Assembly (NCBI GenBank): GCA_029781795.1
Contig: JAKOWB010000096.1
Coordinates: 1 to 61,492, forward strand
DNA: 61,492 nucleotides
Direction of reading: 5' to 3'
DNA from: Pseudomonadota bacterium
Lineage (GTDB): Bacteria > Pseudomonadota > Alphaproteobacteria > Kiloniellales > JACOMY01
Every line of letters begins with the position of its first letter. The stretch's first letter is position 1. Of this stretch, positions 45,101-53,792 are shown piece by piece. Both the position numbers and the translations under genes were made by a program. Below the pieces are notes generated by a model. It saw only the letters and a list, made by a program, of their open reading frames with translations. It did no database searches and was not told the DNA's origin.

Positions 45101-45250
45101 GAATCCCGGCCTCGGCTCGTCCACGCCATCGATCAGCAGCACGTGCGCCTCGGGCAGCCGGCGCCAATGGCGCACGACGCTGCGCATTTGCGCCAACACG
45201 AAGTGCAGATGGTTGCAAGTCGTAAGGGTGCAGAGAATAGGTGAAGGCAT
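42161..45250 (-). CDS. Two-domain glycosyltransferase (GT-A-like plus GT4-like) protein
   Basis: 1029 residues. The N-terminal ~290 residues look like a GT-A-type nucleotide-sugar enzyme: TLTTCNHLHFVLAQMRSVVRHW, the DxD-type motif at Asp105-Ala-Asp107 (VLYADADQCFF), and MMNAGIFLMRPGP. A ~350-residue helical middle region without recognised motif follows. From ~655 a GT-B/GT4 unit begins (NPTGINLFGHFRSPIGLGNVA), with FVFDASSGVERKNPMAAAQAIARAF and the donor-site motif HRAEGFGYTMAEAMLLGVPVVATAYSGN (from residue 919, E-x7-E type). It probably adds two sugars in surface-glycan synthesis. The DNA is visibly less GC-biased than its neighbours, which suggests acquisition. An AT-rich stretch with ATTCTAGAAT (45295-45304) precedes it. 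Confidence 0.8.
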   Translation of the reverse strand: MPSPILCTLTTCNHLHFVLAQMRSVVRHWRRLPEAHVLLIDGVDEPRPGFEELPWVRFLTLDDLEVDNVFWLAAKLTASDFCCALKPYLVGHLLARYQVPVLYADADQCFFADPAPLLDCAPDASLVVTPHVLSPLPAERPFDRPSLGDLAAAGMMNAGIFLMRPGPSMTSFIAQWSRLVSAPGAFLAALGTQHEQNAFNWSLAFADGVAVCRDPRLNVAYWNLHERPLRWAALDGGPSDCWLLDGKPPVSIHFSGFDWERGRLSRHDHRSQPALNLNLQALGDYYAAELASAEQAHYQSLPYAFAACGSLSLTADLRTELKWAERFSIPAWTAWPSASQLVAPLLAAPSDHVNLPLFLARIHDARADLQALNYNDVLYPSIFMSWCQEHLRAEYAATGAALEAADVWAVERRGSRRLAACGAALALRRIFSADSNLQQRFPRLLDQDRAAFQAEGARALTERWQVSDQVARFAATFDPVRSLARLCAYLRQVPALLEVLRRDGFGRLFLLGLLPHLQERRCFDHDDVVLLDWWIEQRARHGDSAALVAFGQRLYAFLQRHPRMLRLARRLRKSPVFGRGARLLPGLIGRAAVVARQARDGSLNDLLLPFSVDLAAPRPRRAYLEWWCGKRGLPASAVTEVESALLRSGPDGKGASGLPGLVPNPTGINLFGHFRSPIGLGNVALGLEQGLRRSGYEVTRQVLTNQTMAADLTIGDLYPDFDFGAPRNLIVGYPHRQYDLDEIFPAAFFKGRESIGYLAWEQRDLHPAWARRLEKYDRLWGLSRFTADSISKATGRPCTPVSCVVEVDVDRARAFGRAHFGLPQDRFLAGFVFDASSGVERKNPMAAAQAIARAFAGRSDVAAVVKMTGGDRPQHAGVVRALRMLMQGAGVELYLVTDVLPRAEVEGLMACLDLYLSLHRAEGFGYTMAEAMLLGVPVVATAYSGNMDFMRPENACLVRWQETVLRNAEGPFQPGTVWADPDIDHAAEYCDWISRDRAAAARLARQGAKDVASQLSASTLAARLPELLA

Positions 45251-45310
45251 CTAGGATGCGGCAGTAACGACCGGCGCACTATTCCGGCAAGGGAATTCTA
45301 GAATATTATG

Positions 45311-46966
45311 TTAATCCCCTTGTTTCGGCGCGGCCTCCGATCGTTCCGACCGCGAGTCCCACAGCTCGCCCGCGCGTCCGGCGAGCGATTCGCGCCGCAG
45401 CTTTCCCAGCTCTGTGTAGTCCAGCCGCTCACGCAACTCGATGAAGCGCGGCACCATGTAGCCTGCCATGTTCGCCTGCGCGTAGGCCCGCAGCTCGGCC
45501 GGCGTCGTCGTCGCGCCGGCGGCCAGCACGATCACCGCCTTCACCTCCTGCCCCACCACCGGGTCATCGAGGCCGCAGACACCGCAATCCACAACGCCCG
45601 GGTGGGCCTTCATGACCTTCTCGACGTCGACCGCGGCGATGTTCTCGCCGCCCCGCCGGATGGCGTTCTTGATGCGGTCGACGAAGTAGAGATAGCCGTC
45701 CGCGTCGAAGCGGCCGAGGTCCTGGGTGTGGAACCAGAGGTTCTGCCACGCCGCCACCGTCGCCTCGGGGTCCTCGTCGTAGCCCTTCATCACGACATGC
45801 GGAACGCGCGGGCGCACCGCGACGCGGCCCACCTCGCCCACCGGCAGCGGCTGGTCGGTCGCGGGGTGCAGGATCGCCACTTCGAAATCGCCGTTGATGC
45901 GCCCGCAGGAGCCGGGCGGATCCTGTTCGCCCGCCACCGGCAGGGTGAGCGGCTCGCACTCGCTCATGCCGTAGGTGTCGAGCAGCTGGATGCCGAAGCG
46001 CGCCTCGAAGGCGGCCTTCGCCTCGGGCGTGTTGTTGGCGATCATGGCGATGCGCAGCGTGTGCCGCCGGTCGGCCGGCGACGGCGGCGCCAGGCTCAGC
46101 AGGTAGACCACGTTGGCGAAGCCGAAGGCGACGGTGGCGCGGCAGTCCGCCACCTCCTGCCAGAAGCTATGGCGCGAGAAGGTCTCGAACATCACCAGAT
46201 GGCTGCCGGCGACCAGCGCCGCCAGCGTGACATGGAGCTGCCCGCCGACGTGCGACAGCGGCATCCAGTCGTGGAAGACGTCGTCCGGGCGGTAGCCGAA
46301 GGCGTCCGCCAGCATGGCCGCGCCGCGCGTGTACATGGCGTGCGGCAGGATCACCAGCTTGGCCCGGCCGGTGGTCCCGGAGGTGTAGATCATCACCGTC
46401 GGGTCGCTGACCGCCTGCGCCACCGGGTCCGCTGGCGGCGACGCCTCCACCGCGCCCCAGTCGACCCAGTCCTGGCCGGACGGCCGTCCCGGCGGTACGC
46501 CGTCGACGAAGACCACCAGCGCCGCGGCGCCCTGGGCATCCGGCGCCAGCAGCGCGAAGCTGGCCCGGTCGGTGACCAGAACCGGCGCGCGCGAGCGCAG
46601 CATGAGGTCGGCGAGCAGCGCGCCGCGCTGGGCGTGGTTCAAGGCGACGAAAGGTGCGCCGGCCATGTTGGTGCCGAACCAGGCCAGCACGATATAGGGC
46701 GACTTCGGCAGCAGGCTGGCAACACGACGGCCGGCATAGCCACGCGCCTTGAGAAAACCGGCGAAGCGGCGCGCCGTCGCCTCCGCCTCGGCGAAGCTCC
46801 AGCGCTCATCGCCCTTCCGCAGATAGGGTGCATCGGGCGTCGCCGCCGCGCGCGCGGCGAGCAGCTCCGGCACCGTGACCCAGGTGCCGCCGCAGAGGGC
46901 CTCGAGGGGGGCGTGGGTGGGCGTGCGGGACAAGAGCGGCCCCCCCGCGGCTAGCGCCCCTTCCAC
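45311..46966 (-). CDS. AMP-dependent acyl-CoA synthetase (CaiC-like)
   Basis: 551 residues. The AMP-binding P-loop [19 protein letters not shown]5 motif [17 protein letters not shown]7-A8 ([39 protein letters not shown]) and the C-terminal subdomain with a Lys in [12 protein letters not shown] are all present. It should activate a carboxylate to its CoA thioester. The most similar familiar group is crotonobetaine/carnitine-CoA ligase, but substrate is not established. The likely start is a GTG at 46966, which lies 16 bp inside the enoyl-CoA hydratase gene. It ends the TRAP/beta-keto acid operon. Confidence 0.88.
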   Translation of the reverse strand: MEGALAAGGPLLSRTPTHAPLEALCGGTWVTVPELLAARAAATPDAPYLRKGDERWSFAEAEATARRFAGFLKARGYAGRRVASLLPKSPYIVLAWFGTNMAGAPFVALNHAQRGALLADLMLRSRAPVLVTDRASFALLAPDAQGAAALVVFVDGVPPGRPSGQDWVDWGAVEASPPADPVAQAVSDPTVMIYTSGTTGRAKLVILPHAMYTRGAAMLADAFGYRPDDVFHDWMPLSHVGGQLHVTLAALVAGSHLVMFETFSRHSFWQEVADCRATVAFGFANVVYLLSLAPPSPADRRHTLRIAMIANNTPEAKAAFEARFGIQLLDTYGMSECEPLTLPVAGEQDPPGSCGRINGDFEVAILHPATDQPLPVGEVGRVAVRPRVPHVVMKGYDEDPEATVAAWQNLWFHTQDLGRFDADGYLYFVDRIKNAIRRGGENIAAVDVEKVMKAHPGVVDCGVCGLDDPVVGQEVKAVIVLAAGATTTPAELRAYAQANMAGYMVPRFIELRERLDYTELGKLRRESLAGRAGELWDSRSERSEAAPKQGD

Positions 46967-47736
46967 ACCGGCTTGCGCTTTTCGGCGAAGGCGCGCGGGC
47001 CTTCCTCGTGATCCTCCGAGGAGAGCATCTGCCGGTGGATGGGGAAGCGCTTCTCCCTGGTGGCGCGGAAAGCCTCGGCCACGCTCATGGTCTCGCTGTT
47101 GCGGATGACCTCCTTGATCGCCATGACCGAGAGCGGCGCGCCCTCGGCGATCAGCGCGGCGTAGCGGCGCGCCTCGGCCATCAGTTCCGCCGCCGGCACC
47201 ACGGCGTTGATCAGGCCGTAGTGCTTGGCCTCGGCCGCCGTCATGCGCCGGCCGGTCAGCAGCAGCTCCAGCGCGATGCGATAGGGCAGCTGGCGCGGCA
47301 GGCGCTGCAGGCCGCCGGCGTCGGCCGCCACGCCCACCGCCGTCTCCGGCAGGGCGAAGGTGGCGTGCTCGGCCGCCACCACGATGTCGCAGGCCATGGC
47401 CAGCTCGAAGCCGCCGCCGATGGCAGCGCCGTTCACCGCGGCGACCACCGGCTTGTCCAGATAGAGTTCGGTCAGGCCGGCGAACCCGCCGATCCCGAAG
47501 TCGTCATCCTCGCTGGCTCCCTCGCTGGCCGCGGCCTTGAGGTCCCAGCCGGCGGAGAAGATGCGCTCACCCCCGCCGGTGACGATGGCGACCAGCAGCT
47601 CGGGATCGTCGCGGAAAGCGACGAAGGCCCGGCCCAGCGCTCGGCTGGTCGCCGCGTCGATGGCGTTGGCCTTTGGGCGGTCCAGCGTGATCTCCAGGAT
47701 CCTGCCGTCGCGCCGCTGCCTGACCGGGCCTTCCAT
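46951..47736 (-). CDS. Enoyl-CoA hydratase/crotonase-family protein (CaiD-like)
   Basis: 261 residues with the crotonase core: [33 protein letters not shown] (oxyanion loop), [37 protein letters not shown], and the C-terminal [31 protein letters not shown]. The Glu of the [11 protein letters not shown] segment is structural; the catalytic pair is in [17 protein letters not shown], where one acidic residue is Asp. The closest familiar activity is carnitinyl-CoA dehydratase. It starts 16 bp after the BKACE gene and overlaps the acyl-CoA synthetase gene. Confidence 0.88.
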   Translation of the reverse strand: MEGPVRQRRDGRILEITLDRPKANAIDAATSRALGRAFVAFRDDPELLVAIVTGGGERIFSAGWDLKAAASEGASEDDDFGIGGFAGLTELYLDKPVVAAVNGAAIGGGFELAMACDIVVAAEHATFALPETAVGVAADAGGLQRLPRQLPYRIALELLLTGRRMTAAEAKHYGLINAVVPAAELMAEARRYAALIAEGAPLSVMAIKEVIRNSETMSVAEAFRATREKRFPIHRQMLSSEDHEEGPRAFAEKRKPVWKGR

Positions 47737-47752
47737 GGCGTCCCTCCCCGTC

Positions 47753-48688
47753 CTAGAACGCGACCTGGTCGCCGCCCTTGAGGTCCAGCATCTTGCGCGC
47801 CTCTTCCGGCGTCGCGACCTCGAGCGACAGCTCCTCGATGATGCGGCGGATCTTGGCCACCTGCTCGGCGTTGGACTTCGCCAGCTTGCCCTTGCCGATG
47901 TAGAGGCTGTCCTCCAGGCCGACGCGCACGTTGCCGCCCAGCAGCACGGCCTGGGTGATGAAGTTCATCTGGTGGCGGCCGGCGGCCAGGACGGACCACT
48001 GGTACTGCTCGCCGAACAGCTTGTCGGCGATGCGCTTCATGTGATGCAGGTTCTCGAGGTCGGCGCCGATGCCGCCAAGGATGCCGAAGATGGTCTGCAC
48101 GAAGAGCGGCGGCTTCACCAGCCCGCGCTCAAGGAAGTGCGCCAGGGTATAGAGGTGGCCGATGTCGTAGCACTCGAACTCGAACTTCGTGCCGCAACCC
48201 TCGCCCAGGCGTTCCAGCACGCTCTCGATGTCCTTGAAGGTATTGCGGAAGATGAAGTCGCGCGAGCGTTCCAGATGCGCCTTCTCCCAGGGGTACTTGA
48301 ACTCCTTGAAGCGCTCCAGCGCCGGGAAGAGGCCGAAGTTCATCGAGCCCATGTTGAGCGAGGCGACCTCGGGCTTGGCATAGAGCGCCGCGGCCAGGCG
48401 CTCGTCCAACGTCATGCCGTGGCCGCCGCCGGTGGTGATGTTCACCACCGCGTCGGTGTTCTGCTTGATGCGCGGCAGGAACTCCATGAAGGCCTTGGGA
48501 TCGGGCGTCGGGCTGCCGTCCGGGTTGCGGGCGTGCAGGTGCAGGATAGAGGCGCCGGCCTCGGCCGCGCCGATCGCCTGCTCGGCGACCTCGTCGCCGG
48601 TGATGGGCAGGTGCGGCGACATGGTGGGGGTGTGGATCGAACCGGTGACGGCGCAGGTGATGATGACCTTGTCGCGCTTGGCAGCCAT
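47753..48688 (-). CDS. BKACE-family beta-keto acid cleavage enzyme
   Basis: 311 residues. The TIM-barrel family signature is intact: [21 protein letters not shown], metal ligands His50 and His52 in [36 protein letters not shown] and the [24 protein letters not shown]-terminal block. Known reaction: a beta-keto acid plus acetyl-CoA gives acetoacetate and a new CoA ester (for example 3-dehydrocarnitine to betainyl-CoA). The side-chain specificity loop cannot be read reliably by eye. It sits between the SDR and hydratase genes. Confidence 0.93.
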   Translation of the reverse strand: MAAKRDKVIITCAVTGSIHTPTMSPHLPITGDEVAEQAIGAAEAGASILHLHARNPDGSPTPDPKAFMEFLPRIKQNTDAVVNITTGGGHGMTLDERLAAALYAKPEVASLNMGSMNFGLFPALERFKEFKYPWEKAHLERSRDFIFRNTFKDIESVLERLGEGCGTKFEFECYDIGHLYTLAHFLERGLVKPPLFVQTIFGILGGIGADLENLHHMKRIADKLFGEQYQWSVLAAGRHQMNFITQAVLLGGNVRVGLEDSLYIGKGKLAKSNAEQVAKIRRIIEELSLEVATPEEARKMLDLKGGDQVAF

Positions 48689-48718
48689 GACGGACGTTTC
48701 CTTCCTTCTCGCTTCTTC

Positions 48719-49483
48719 TCAGGATTCCCATTCGATATTGCCGTCGACGCCGATCAATTGCCCGCTGACGTGGCGGGCGGCGTCGGAACAGAGGAACAGC
48801 ACCATGTCGGCGATCTCGGCCGGCTGGATCTTGGTGCGCATGGAGATGAACTGCAGCTGCTCGGCCTCGACCTCGGCCACGCTGCGCCCGCTCTGCTCGG
48901 CGATCCGGGTGATGACGTTGGTGAAGCGCTGGTTGTCGATGGCGCCAGGCAGGATGGCGTTGACCCGGATACCGTGCGGCCCCAGCTCGCGCGCCAGGGT
49001 CCGGGTCAAGCCCTCGACCCCCGCCTTGCTGGCGTTGTAGGGCGTGCGGAAGGGCATCACCGTCTTGGTCGAGCCGGTGGAAAAGTTGACGATGGCCCCG
49101 CGCCCGTTCCGCTTCATGCCCGGCACCGCCTGGCGGATGGTCAGGAACATGGAATCGAGATTGGCCGCCATGGTCGCCCGCCAGTCGGCGAAGGAGAGGC
49201 CTTCGATCGGGCCGCGCGGGCCGGAGATCCCGACCGTGTTGACCAGCACGTCGACATGGCCCAGCCAGCCCAGCGCCTCGTCGAAGAGTCGCGCCACCGC
49301 GGCCTCGTCGCCGACGTCGCAGACCGTGCCCCTCAGTCCCGGATTGGCCGCGAGCACGCCGTCCAGCAGCCGCTGGTCCAGGTCGCAGACATGAACGCGG
49401 TCGCCGCGGGCGAGGAACTTCTCGGCCATGGAGCGGCCGACGCTCTGCCCGGCGCCGGTCACCAGGACGTTCTGCCGGGTCAC
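48719..49483 (-). CDS. Short-chain dehydrogenase/reductase
   Basis: 254 residues from the GTG at 49483, which overlaps the stop of the upstream dehydrogenase gene (GTGA). The cofactor motif LVTGAGQSVGRSMAEKFLARG, NxxG-type VLVNTVGISG, the catalytic Ser in NFSTGST, Tyr-x-x-x-Lys in TPYNASKAGVEGLTR, and VNAILPGAI are intact. It oxidises or reduces a hydroxy/keto group with NAD(P). Its partner in the same operon is another dehydrogenase, so the pathway has two oxidation steps or acts on two stereoisomers (inference). Confidence 0.92.
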   Translation of the reverse strand: MTRQNVLVTGAGQSVGRSMAEKFLARGDRVHVCDLDQRLLDGVLAANPGLRGTVCDVGDEAAVARLFDEALGWLGHVDVLVNTVGISGPRGPIEGLSFADWRATMAANLDSMFLTIRQAVPGMKRNGRGAIVNFSTGSTKTVMPFRTPYNASKAGVEGLTRTLARELGPHGIRVNAILPGAIDNQRFTNVITRIAEQSGRSVAEVEAEQLQFISMRTKIQPAEIADMVLFLCSDAARHVSGQLIGVDGNIEWES

Positions 49484-50439
49484 GGCTTGGGCTCCATCTC
49501 GGCCTTCATGCGCCGCAGCTTCTTGACCATGACGTCGCGGCGGCGCAGCAGTCCGGCCACGTCCTTCACCCCTTCGCGCCGGTTCACCATCTCGCCGATC
49601 TTCTTCAGCGTCGGGCTGTCGAAGCGCGGATTGTCGGTCTTCAGGTCGGCGAACATGTCGTAGTACGCCTGGCCGTAGCGGCTGAAGTACTGCTCGATGC
49701 CCTCGTCGGCATTGGCATGGTTGGCGCCGAAATTGCCGATCGTCGCCCAGCGCAGCGCCAGGCCGTCGCGGATCACCGCGTCCACCGCCTCGGGGTCGGC
49801 GACGCCGTTCTCCACCAGCCACATGGCCTCGCGGATCAAGGCCGCCTGGATGCGGTTGCCGAGGAAGCCGCGCTCGTAGCGCTTCATGCGCACCGGCACC
49901 TGGCCGCAGGCCTTCAGCCAGGCCGAGGCCCGCTCCAGCACCGCCGGGTCGGTGCCGGGCGCGCCCAGGATCTCGACCACCGGCAGCACGTGCGGCGGGT
50001 TGAAGGGATGCGCCATCAGGCAGCGGCGCTCGCCGGGCAGGCCGCCGGCGATCTCGCCGATGTTCAGCGCCGAGGTGGAGGAGGCGATGATCGTCTCCGG
50101 CCCGCAGAGACGGTCCAGTTCGCGAAAGACCTGCTGCTTGATCGGCAGCTTCTCGGGCGCGCTCTCCTGCACCCAGTCGACACCGGCGACCGCCTTGGCC
50201 AGGTCGTTCTCCAGCGTCACGCGGCCCAGGATCGCCGCGCCCTCGCCCTTGGCCAGGAAGCCCTCGGCCTCGTCCAGCGCCATGTCGGCGCGCAGCCACT
50301 CCAGGGTCTTCGGCCCCTGGGCCGGATCCTGGTCGTAGAGCCGCACCTTGGCGCCGGCCGACGCGAAGACGCGAATCCAGCCGCGCCCGATGACGCCGGC
50401 GCCCACCAGGGCGACCAGGCCGGGACTCTGCTTGCTCAC
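49480..50439 (-). CDS. 3-hydroxyacyl-CoA dehydrogenase family, L-carnitine dehydrogenase-like
   Basis: 319 residues. The Rossmann motif ALVGAGVIGRGWIRVFASAGAKVRLYD is at the N-terminus. VQESAPEKLPIKQQVFRELD, SSTSALNIGEIAGGL, LMAHPFNPPHVLPVVEILG (catalytic His) and RYERGFLGNRIQAALIREAMWLVENGVADPEAVD follow, the pattern of L-carnitine dehydrogenase and lambda-crystallin. It probably oxidises a beta-hydroxy acid to the beta-keto acid used by the BKACE two genes downstream. It starts 13 bp after the TRAP permease gene, so uptake and oxidation are linked. Confidence 0.88.
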   Translation of the reverse strand: MSKQSPGLVALVGAGVIGRGWIRVFASAGAKVRLYDQDPAQGPKTLEWLRADMALDEAEGFLAKGEGAAILGRVTLENDLAKAVAGVDWVQESAPEKLPIKQQVFRELDRLCGPETIIASSTSALNIGEIAGGLPGERRCLMAHPFNPPHVLPVVEILGAPGTDPAVLERASAWLKACGQVPVRMKRYERGFLGNRIQAALIREAMWLVENGVADPEAVDAVIRDGLALRWATIGNFGANHANADEGIEQYFSRYGQAYYDMFADLKTDNPRFDSPTLKKIGEMVNRREGVKDVAGLLRRRDVMVKKLRRMKAEMEPKP

Positions 50440-50452
50440 GACAACCTCCTGC

Positions 50453-51769
50453 TCAATGGCCGAACACGACGCCGGGTAGATAGGTGATGGTCTCCGGGAT
50501 CATCATGCAGATCACCAGGACGATCAGCTTGATGGTCACGAAGGGACCGATCGACTTGTAGATCTCCAGCATCGTCACGTCGGGCGGCGCCACGCCCTTC
50601 AGGTAGAACAGGGCGAAGCCGTAGGGCGGCGTCTGGATGGCAATCTCGAGGTTCAGGATCATCAGGATGCCGAACCAGACCGGGTCGAAGCCCATGGCCA
50701 CGGCGATCGGCGTGAACAGCGGGGCACAGACGAGGACGATGACGAACTCGTCGATGAAGCAGCCCAGGATCAGCATGATGAGCTGCATCATGGCGATGGT
50801 GCCGATCGGCCCCAGCCCCATGTCGACGAAGGTCCCCTGGACCAGCTTGCCGGCGCCCATCAGCAGGTTGAAGTTCGACAGCACCGTGGCGCCGATCAGG
50901 ATCCACAGGCACATGGCGGTGAGGCGCATCGTACCGATCGAGCTCGCCTTCAGCGCCTGCCAGCCGAACTTGCGGAAGAACAGCGCCAGGATGCAAGCGA
51001 AGAGCCCGCCCATGGCGCCGGCCTCGGTCGGCGTCGCCATGCCCAGCATGATGGTGCCCAGCACCATGAAGATCAGGCAGAAGGCGAAGGCGCCGTTGCG
51101 CATCGCCACCAGCTTGTCCCGGAAGGTGCCGCGCTCCTCCTGCGGCAGCGGCGGGCCGTCGGCCGGGCGAATCCAGCAGCGAACGGCGATGTAGAGCACG
51201 AAGAGGGTGATCATGATGCCGGCGGGGATCAGCGCGCCGACGAACATCTGGCCGAGCGAGACCTTGGTCATGGCGGCGAAGAGGACCATCGGTATCGACG
51301 GCGGGATGAGGATGCCGAGCCCGCCGCCCGCCATGATCGCACCGAGCGCCAGCCGGCGGTTGTAGCCGCGCTTCAACATCGGCGGCAGCGCCACGGTACC
51401 CGCCGTCATGACGCCTGCGCCGATGATGCCGACCATCGCACCGATCAGCGAGCAGACGATGATCACGCCGATCGCCAGGCCGCCGGGCAGTCGCCCGGCC
51501 AGGACGTGCACCGAGTGGAACATGGCCTCGCCCAGGCCCGAGCGCATCAGCACCTGGCCCATGAAGATGAACAGCGGGATGGCCAGCAGCAGGAAATTCG
51601 TTGTCGAGTTCAGGACGGTGGAGGGAATGAGGTTGAAGGACTGCGGCCCCCAGAAAGCCAGGCCGAACAGCATCGCTATGCCGCCGAGCGACAGGCCCAC
51701 CGGCGCGCCCAGCGCGAAGGCCAGCAGCATGCTGCCAAAGATGGCCAGGACCAGATATTCGACGCCCAT
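50453..51769 (-). CDS. dctM: TRAP transporter large permease, DctM family
   Basis: 438 residues with about twelve hydrophobic segments. The family marks are FALGAPVGLSLGGIAMLFGLAFW at the N-terminus, GLAIGVIIVCSLIGAMVGIIGAGVMTAGTVALPPMLKRGYNR, GGGLGILIPPSIPMVLFA, and TPTEAGAMGGLFA. It is the substrate-translocating subunit driven by the ion gradient. It lies between the small permease and the hydroxyacid dehydrogenase genes. Substrates of TRAP systems are usually organic acids, in line with a beta-hydroxy acid pathway. Confidence 0.95.
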   Translation of the reverse strand: MGVEYLVLAIFGSMLLAFALGAPVGLSLGGIAMLFGLAFWGPQSFNLIPSTVLNSTTNFLLLAIPLFIFMGQVLMRSGLGEAMFHSVHVLAGRLPGGLAIGVIIVCSLIGAMVGIIGAGVMTAGTVALPPMLKRGYNRRLALGAIMAGGGLGILIPPSIPMVLFAAMTKVSLGQMFVGALIPAGIMITLFVLYIAVRCWIRPADGPPLPQEERGTFRDKLVAMRNGAFAFCLIFMVLGTIMLGMATPTEAGAMGGLFACILALFFRKFGWQALKASSIGTMRLTAMCLWILIGATVLSNFNLLMGAGKLVQGTFVDMGLGPIGTIAMMQLIMLILGCFIDEFVIVLVCAPLFTPIAVAMGFDPVWFGILMILNLEIAIQTPPYGFALFYLKGVAPPDVTMLEIYKSIGPFVTIKLIVLVICMMIPETITYLPGVVFGH

Positions 51770-51780
51770 CGCCGGATCTC

Positions 51781-52338
51781 CTAGGTTCGCGGCTCGGCGT
51801 CGGCGACGTCGGCAGCAGCGGGTTCCTGGTCCAGCTTCTCGCCAGTGACCAGCAGGTGGACGTTGCGGATCCAGAGGGCGAGCGTCTGCAACAACAGCAG
51901 CAGGCCGCCGACACAGATGGCGAGAATGAAAGGCGCGAGCGGCGGCGCCCAGTCGGTCGGCCGGTGCTGGTTGGCGTTGTAGGCATGCATGGTCTCACGC
52001 CAGCCGTAAACCACCACAAGGGACAGGAAGAAGAGGGCGACCAGCCCGGTGATGGTGTCGCACAGGGCCTTGGCGCGGGGCGTCATCTTTGCATAGAACA
52101 GATCGACGTTGATGTGCGCCCGCTCGCGCATGACGTAGGCGCCGCCGATCAGGCCGATGTAGCCGAAGACGAAAACCGCCGTGTCCTGCGCCCATAGTGT
52201 CGGTGCATCGAAGAAGTAGCGGCTGATCACCTCATAGGACAGCGCTACAACCATCACCGGCACCAGGATAGCCACCAGACGGCCACTCCAGAGTGACAGT
52301 GTATCGATGGCATGAAGCAAACCGCGCAGCAGGTTCAT
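51781..52338 (-). CDS. dctQ: TRAP transporter small permease, DctQ family
   Basis: 185 residues from the ATG at 52338; upstream in-frame sequence is not conserved and would cross a low-GC gap. Four hydrophobic segments are present (LVAILVPVMVVALSYEVISRYF, TAVFVFGYIGLIGGAYVM, TITGLVALFFLSLVVVYGW, FILAICVGGLLLLLQTLALWI). The family motif ERAHINVDLFY after the second helix is intact. It assists the large permease. It ends 11 bp before dctM. Confidence 0.93.
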   Translation of the reverse strand: MNLLRGLLHAIDTLSLWSGRLVAILVPVMVVALSYEVISRYFFDAPTLWAQDTAVFVFGYIGLIGGAYVMRERAHINVDLFYAKMTPRAKALCDTITGLVALFFLSLVVVYGWRETMHAYNANQHRPTDWAPPLAPFILAICVGGLLLLLQTLALWIRNVHLLVTGEKLDQEPAAADVADAEPRT

Positions 52339-52444
52339 CGTACCTGGTCCCCCGTCCCGATCCCGGTGCGCCGTCAGCGAGAAGGGCCGCCGGCAATACC
52401 GGCGGCCCCGCCCGTCAGGCAAGGAACACGATAGCGCGACAAGC

Positions 52445-53467
52445 TCAGATCGTCTTGGCCAGGAAGTCGCGCTGCTGCTGGATCAGCTTGGCGCTGAAGG
52501 GATCGCTGGCCTCGTACTCGGGCAGCAGGGCTTCCGCCGCCTTCTTCCACAGGGCCTTGTCCTCGTCCGAGGGTCCCTTCTCCCAGACCATGCCGCCAGC
52601 CTGCATCTCCACCACCGCCGCGCCGACGCTGACCGTCGATTCGTTGGCCTGGCCCTGGCCGTGCCAGACGGCCGCCAGGGTGATGATGTCCTGCAGATCC
52701 TTCGGCAGCTCGTCCCACTTCGCCTTGTTGACGACGATCGGCGAGACCTGGCTCTCGGTCGCCGGCACCGGATAGAAGTGCTTGGCCACCTCGTAGAACT
52801 TGCCGTCGCGATAGTCGATCAGGTTCGAGCTGCAGCAGCCGTCGATCACGCCGGTGGCGAGCGCGGTATAGGTCTCGCTGAAGGCCATGGTCACCGGCGA
52901 GACGCCGAACTGCGCGACGAACTTGCCATAGGCGCCCGGCGCGCGGAGCTTCAGGCCCTTGAGGTCGGCCAGCGAGTTGATCGGATTCTTGCTGATGATG
53001 TAGACCGCCGGCTGGAAGTAGGGCGCGACGTAGTGCAGGCCGATCGAGGCATAGGCCTCGCGCAGCGTCTCGATCCAGCCGCCGCGATAGAACAGCGCCA
53101 GCAGTCCGTCGAGATAGCGCGCGCCGCCCGGCAGGCCCAGCTCGACGATGCCGGCCGGCAGCTCGCCGGAATGCAGCGCCATGTAGGGGCAGCCCACCTC
53201 GACGAGGCCCGCGGAGGTCGCCTGCAGCACCTCGGTCGCGCCCACGCCCTCGCCGTCGAACAGCACGTCGATGTGCACGCGCCCGCCCGAGGCCTTCTCC
53301 ACCCAGTCGGCGAAGCCCTGGTAGACGTCACCATAGGACGTTCCGCGCGGATAGAGATTGGCCATGCGCCAGTTGACGTCGGCCGCCTTGGCCGAGCGCG
53401 CGGAGGCCAGAACGCCGGCGCCGAGCGCACCCGCGCCCACGGCACCGATAAACTTCCTGCGATCCAT
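52445..53467 (-). CDS. dctP: TRAP transporter substrate-binding protein, DctP family
   Basis: 340 residues. A twin-arginine signal (MDRRKFIGAVGAGALGAGVLASARSAKA) indicates export in a folded state through Tat. The DctP fold is recognised by VNWRMANLYPRGTSYGDVYQGFADWVEKASGGRVHIDVL, GLHYVAPYFQPAVYIISKNPINSLADLKGLKLRAPGAYGKFVAQFG, and TALATGVIDGCCSSNLIDYRDGKFYEVAKHFY. A conserved Arg at the LKLRAPG motif normally binds the substrate carboxylate. It is the first gene of the operon and is divergent from the tandem GntR gene. Confidence 0.94.
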   Translation of the reverse strand: MDRRKFIGAVGAGALGAGVLASARSAKAADVNWRMANLYPRGTSYGDVYQGFADWVEKASGGRVHIDVLFDGEGVGATEVLQATSAGLVEVGCPYMALHSGELPAGIVELGLPGGARYLDGLLALFYRGGWIETLREAYASIGLHYVAPYFQPAVYIISKNPINSLADLKGLKLRAPGAYGKFVAQFGVSPVTMAFSETYTALATGVIDGCCSSNLIDYRDGKFYEVAKHFYPVPATESQVSPIVVNKAKWDELPKDLQDIITLAAVWHGQGQANESTVSVGAAVVEMQAGGMVWEKGPSDEDKALWKKAAEALLPEYEASDPFSAKLIQQQRDFLAKTI

Positions 53468-53792
53468 CGAGGTCTCCCTTGTGCCTTGTGCGGCTTCAGC
53501 CCGCGTCGCGGCTGCGCCGACCCGTTTCCCCGACGAGCCGGCGACCCTTCGTCGCCGCTCGTCCGGGAAGCGTATGACCGGGTCGGAAGCGCCGTCAAGA
53601 TAATTTGATCAAATATAAGCAGTTCCTCGCCCGCGCTGCGCGCAGGTCGGATGACACCGCTGCGGAGGCGGTCGAGATGGCAGGCGCGACGCGACTCACC
53701 TATGATTGCTACTCTGATCGCGCACGCGTTCTTGTCGCAACCTCGGCAGGATCGGGTGCCGTATCCCCTTTGACCCCGCCCGAGGACAGGGA
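53468..53792. promoter_or_regulatory. 325-bp divergent intergenic region with GntR-type palindrome
   Basis: No gene is visible here. The perfect 12-bp palindrome ATTTGATCAAAT (53603-53614) lies in the only AT-rich stretch. Minus-strand TTGACG (53598-53593) directly beside it is a candidate -35 for the TRAP operon, with a weak TACGCT -10 (53574-53569, 18-bp spacer). The palindrome is a candidate binding site of the tandem GntR protein encoded to the right. Confidence 0.5.

Noticed and set aside
45260..45310. Insertion-sequence end in the AT-rich stretch near 45300
   Set aside because: Only a 10-bp palindrome (ATTCTAGAAT) is present; there are no terminal inverted repeats, target duplications or transposase remnants nearby.
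53640..53790. Small plus-strand open frame (53605-53865) before the tandem GntR gene
   Set aside because: It overlaps the operator and the regulator start, has no ribosome site, and the product has no recognisable pattern.
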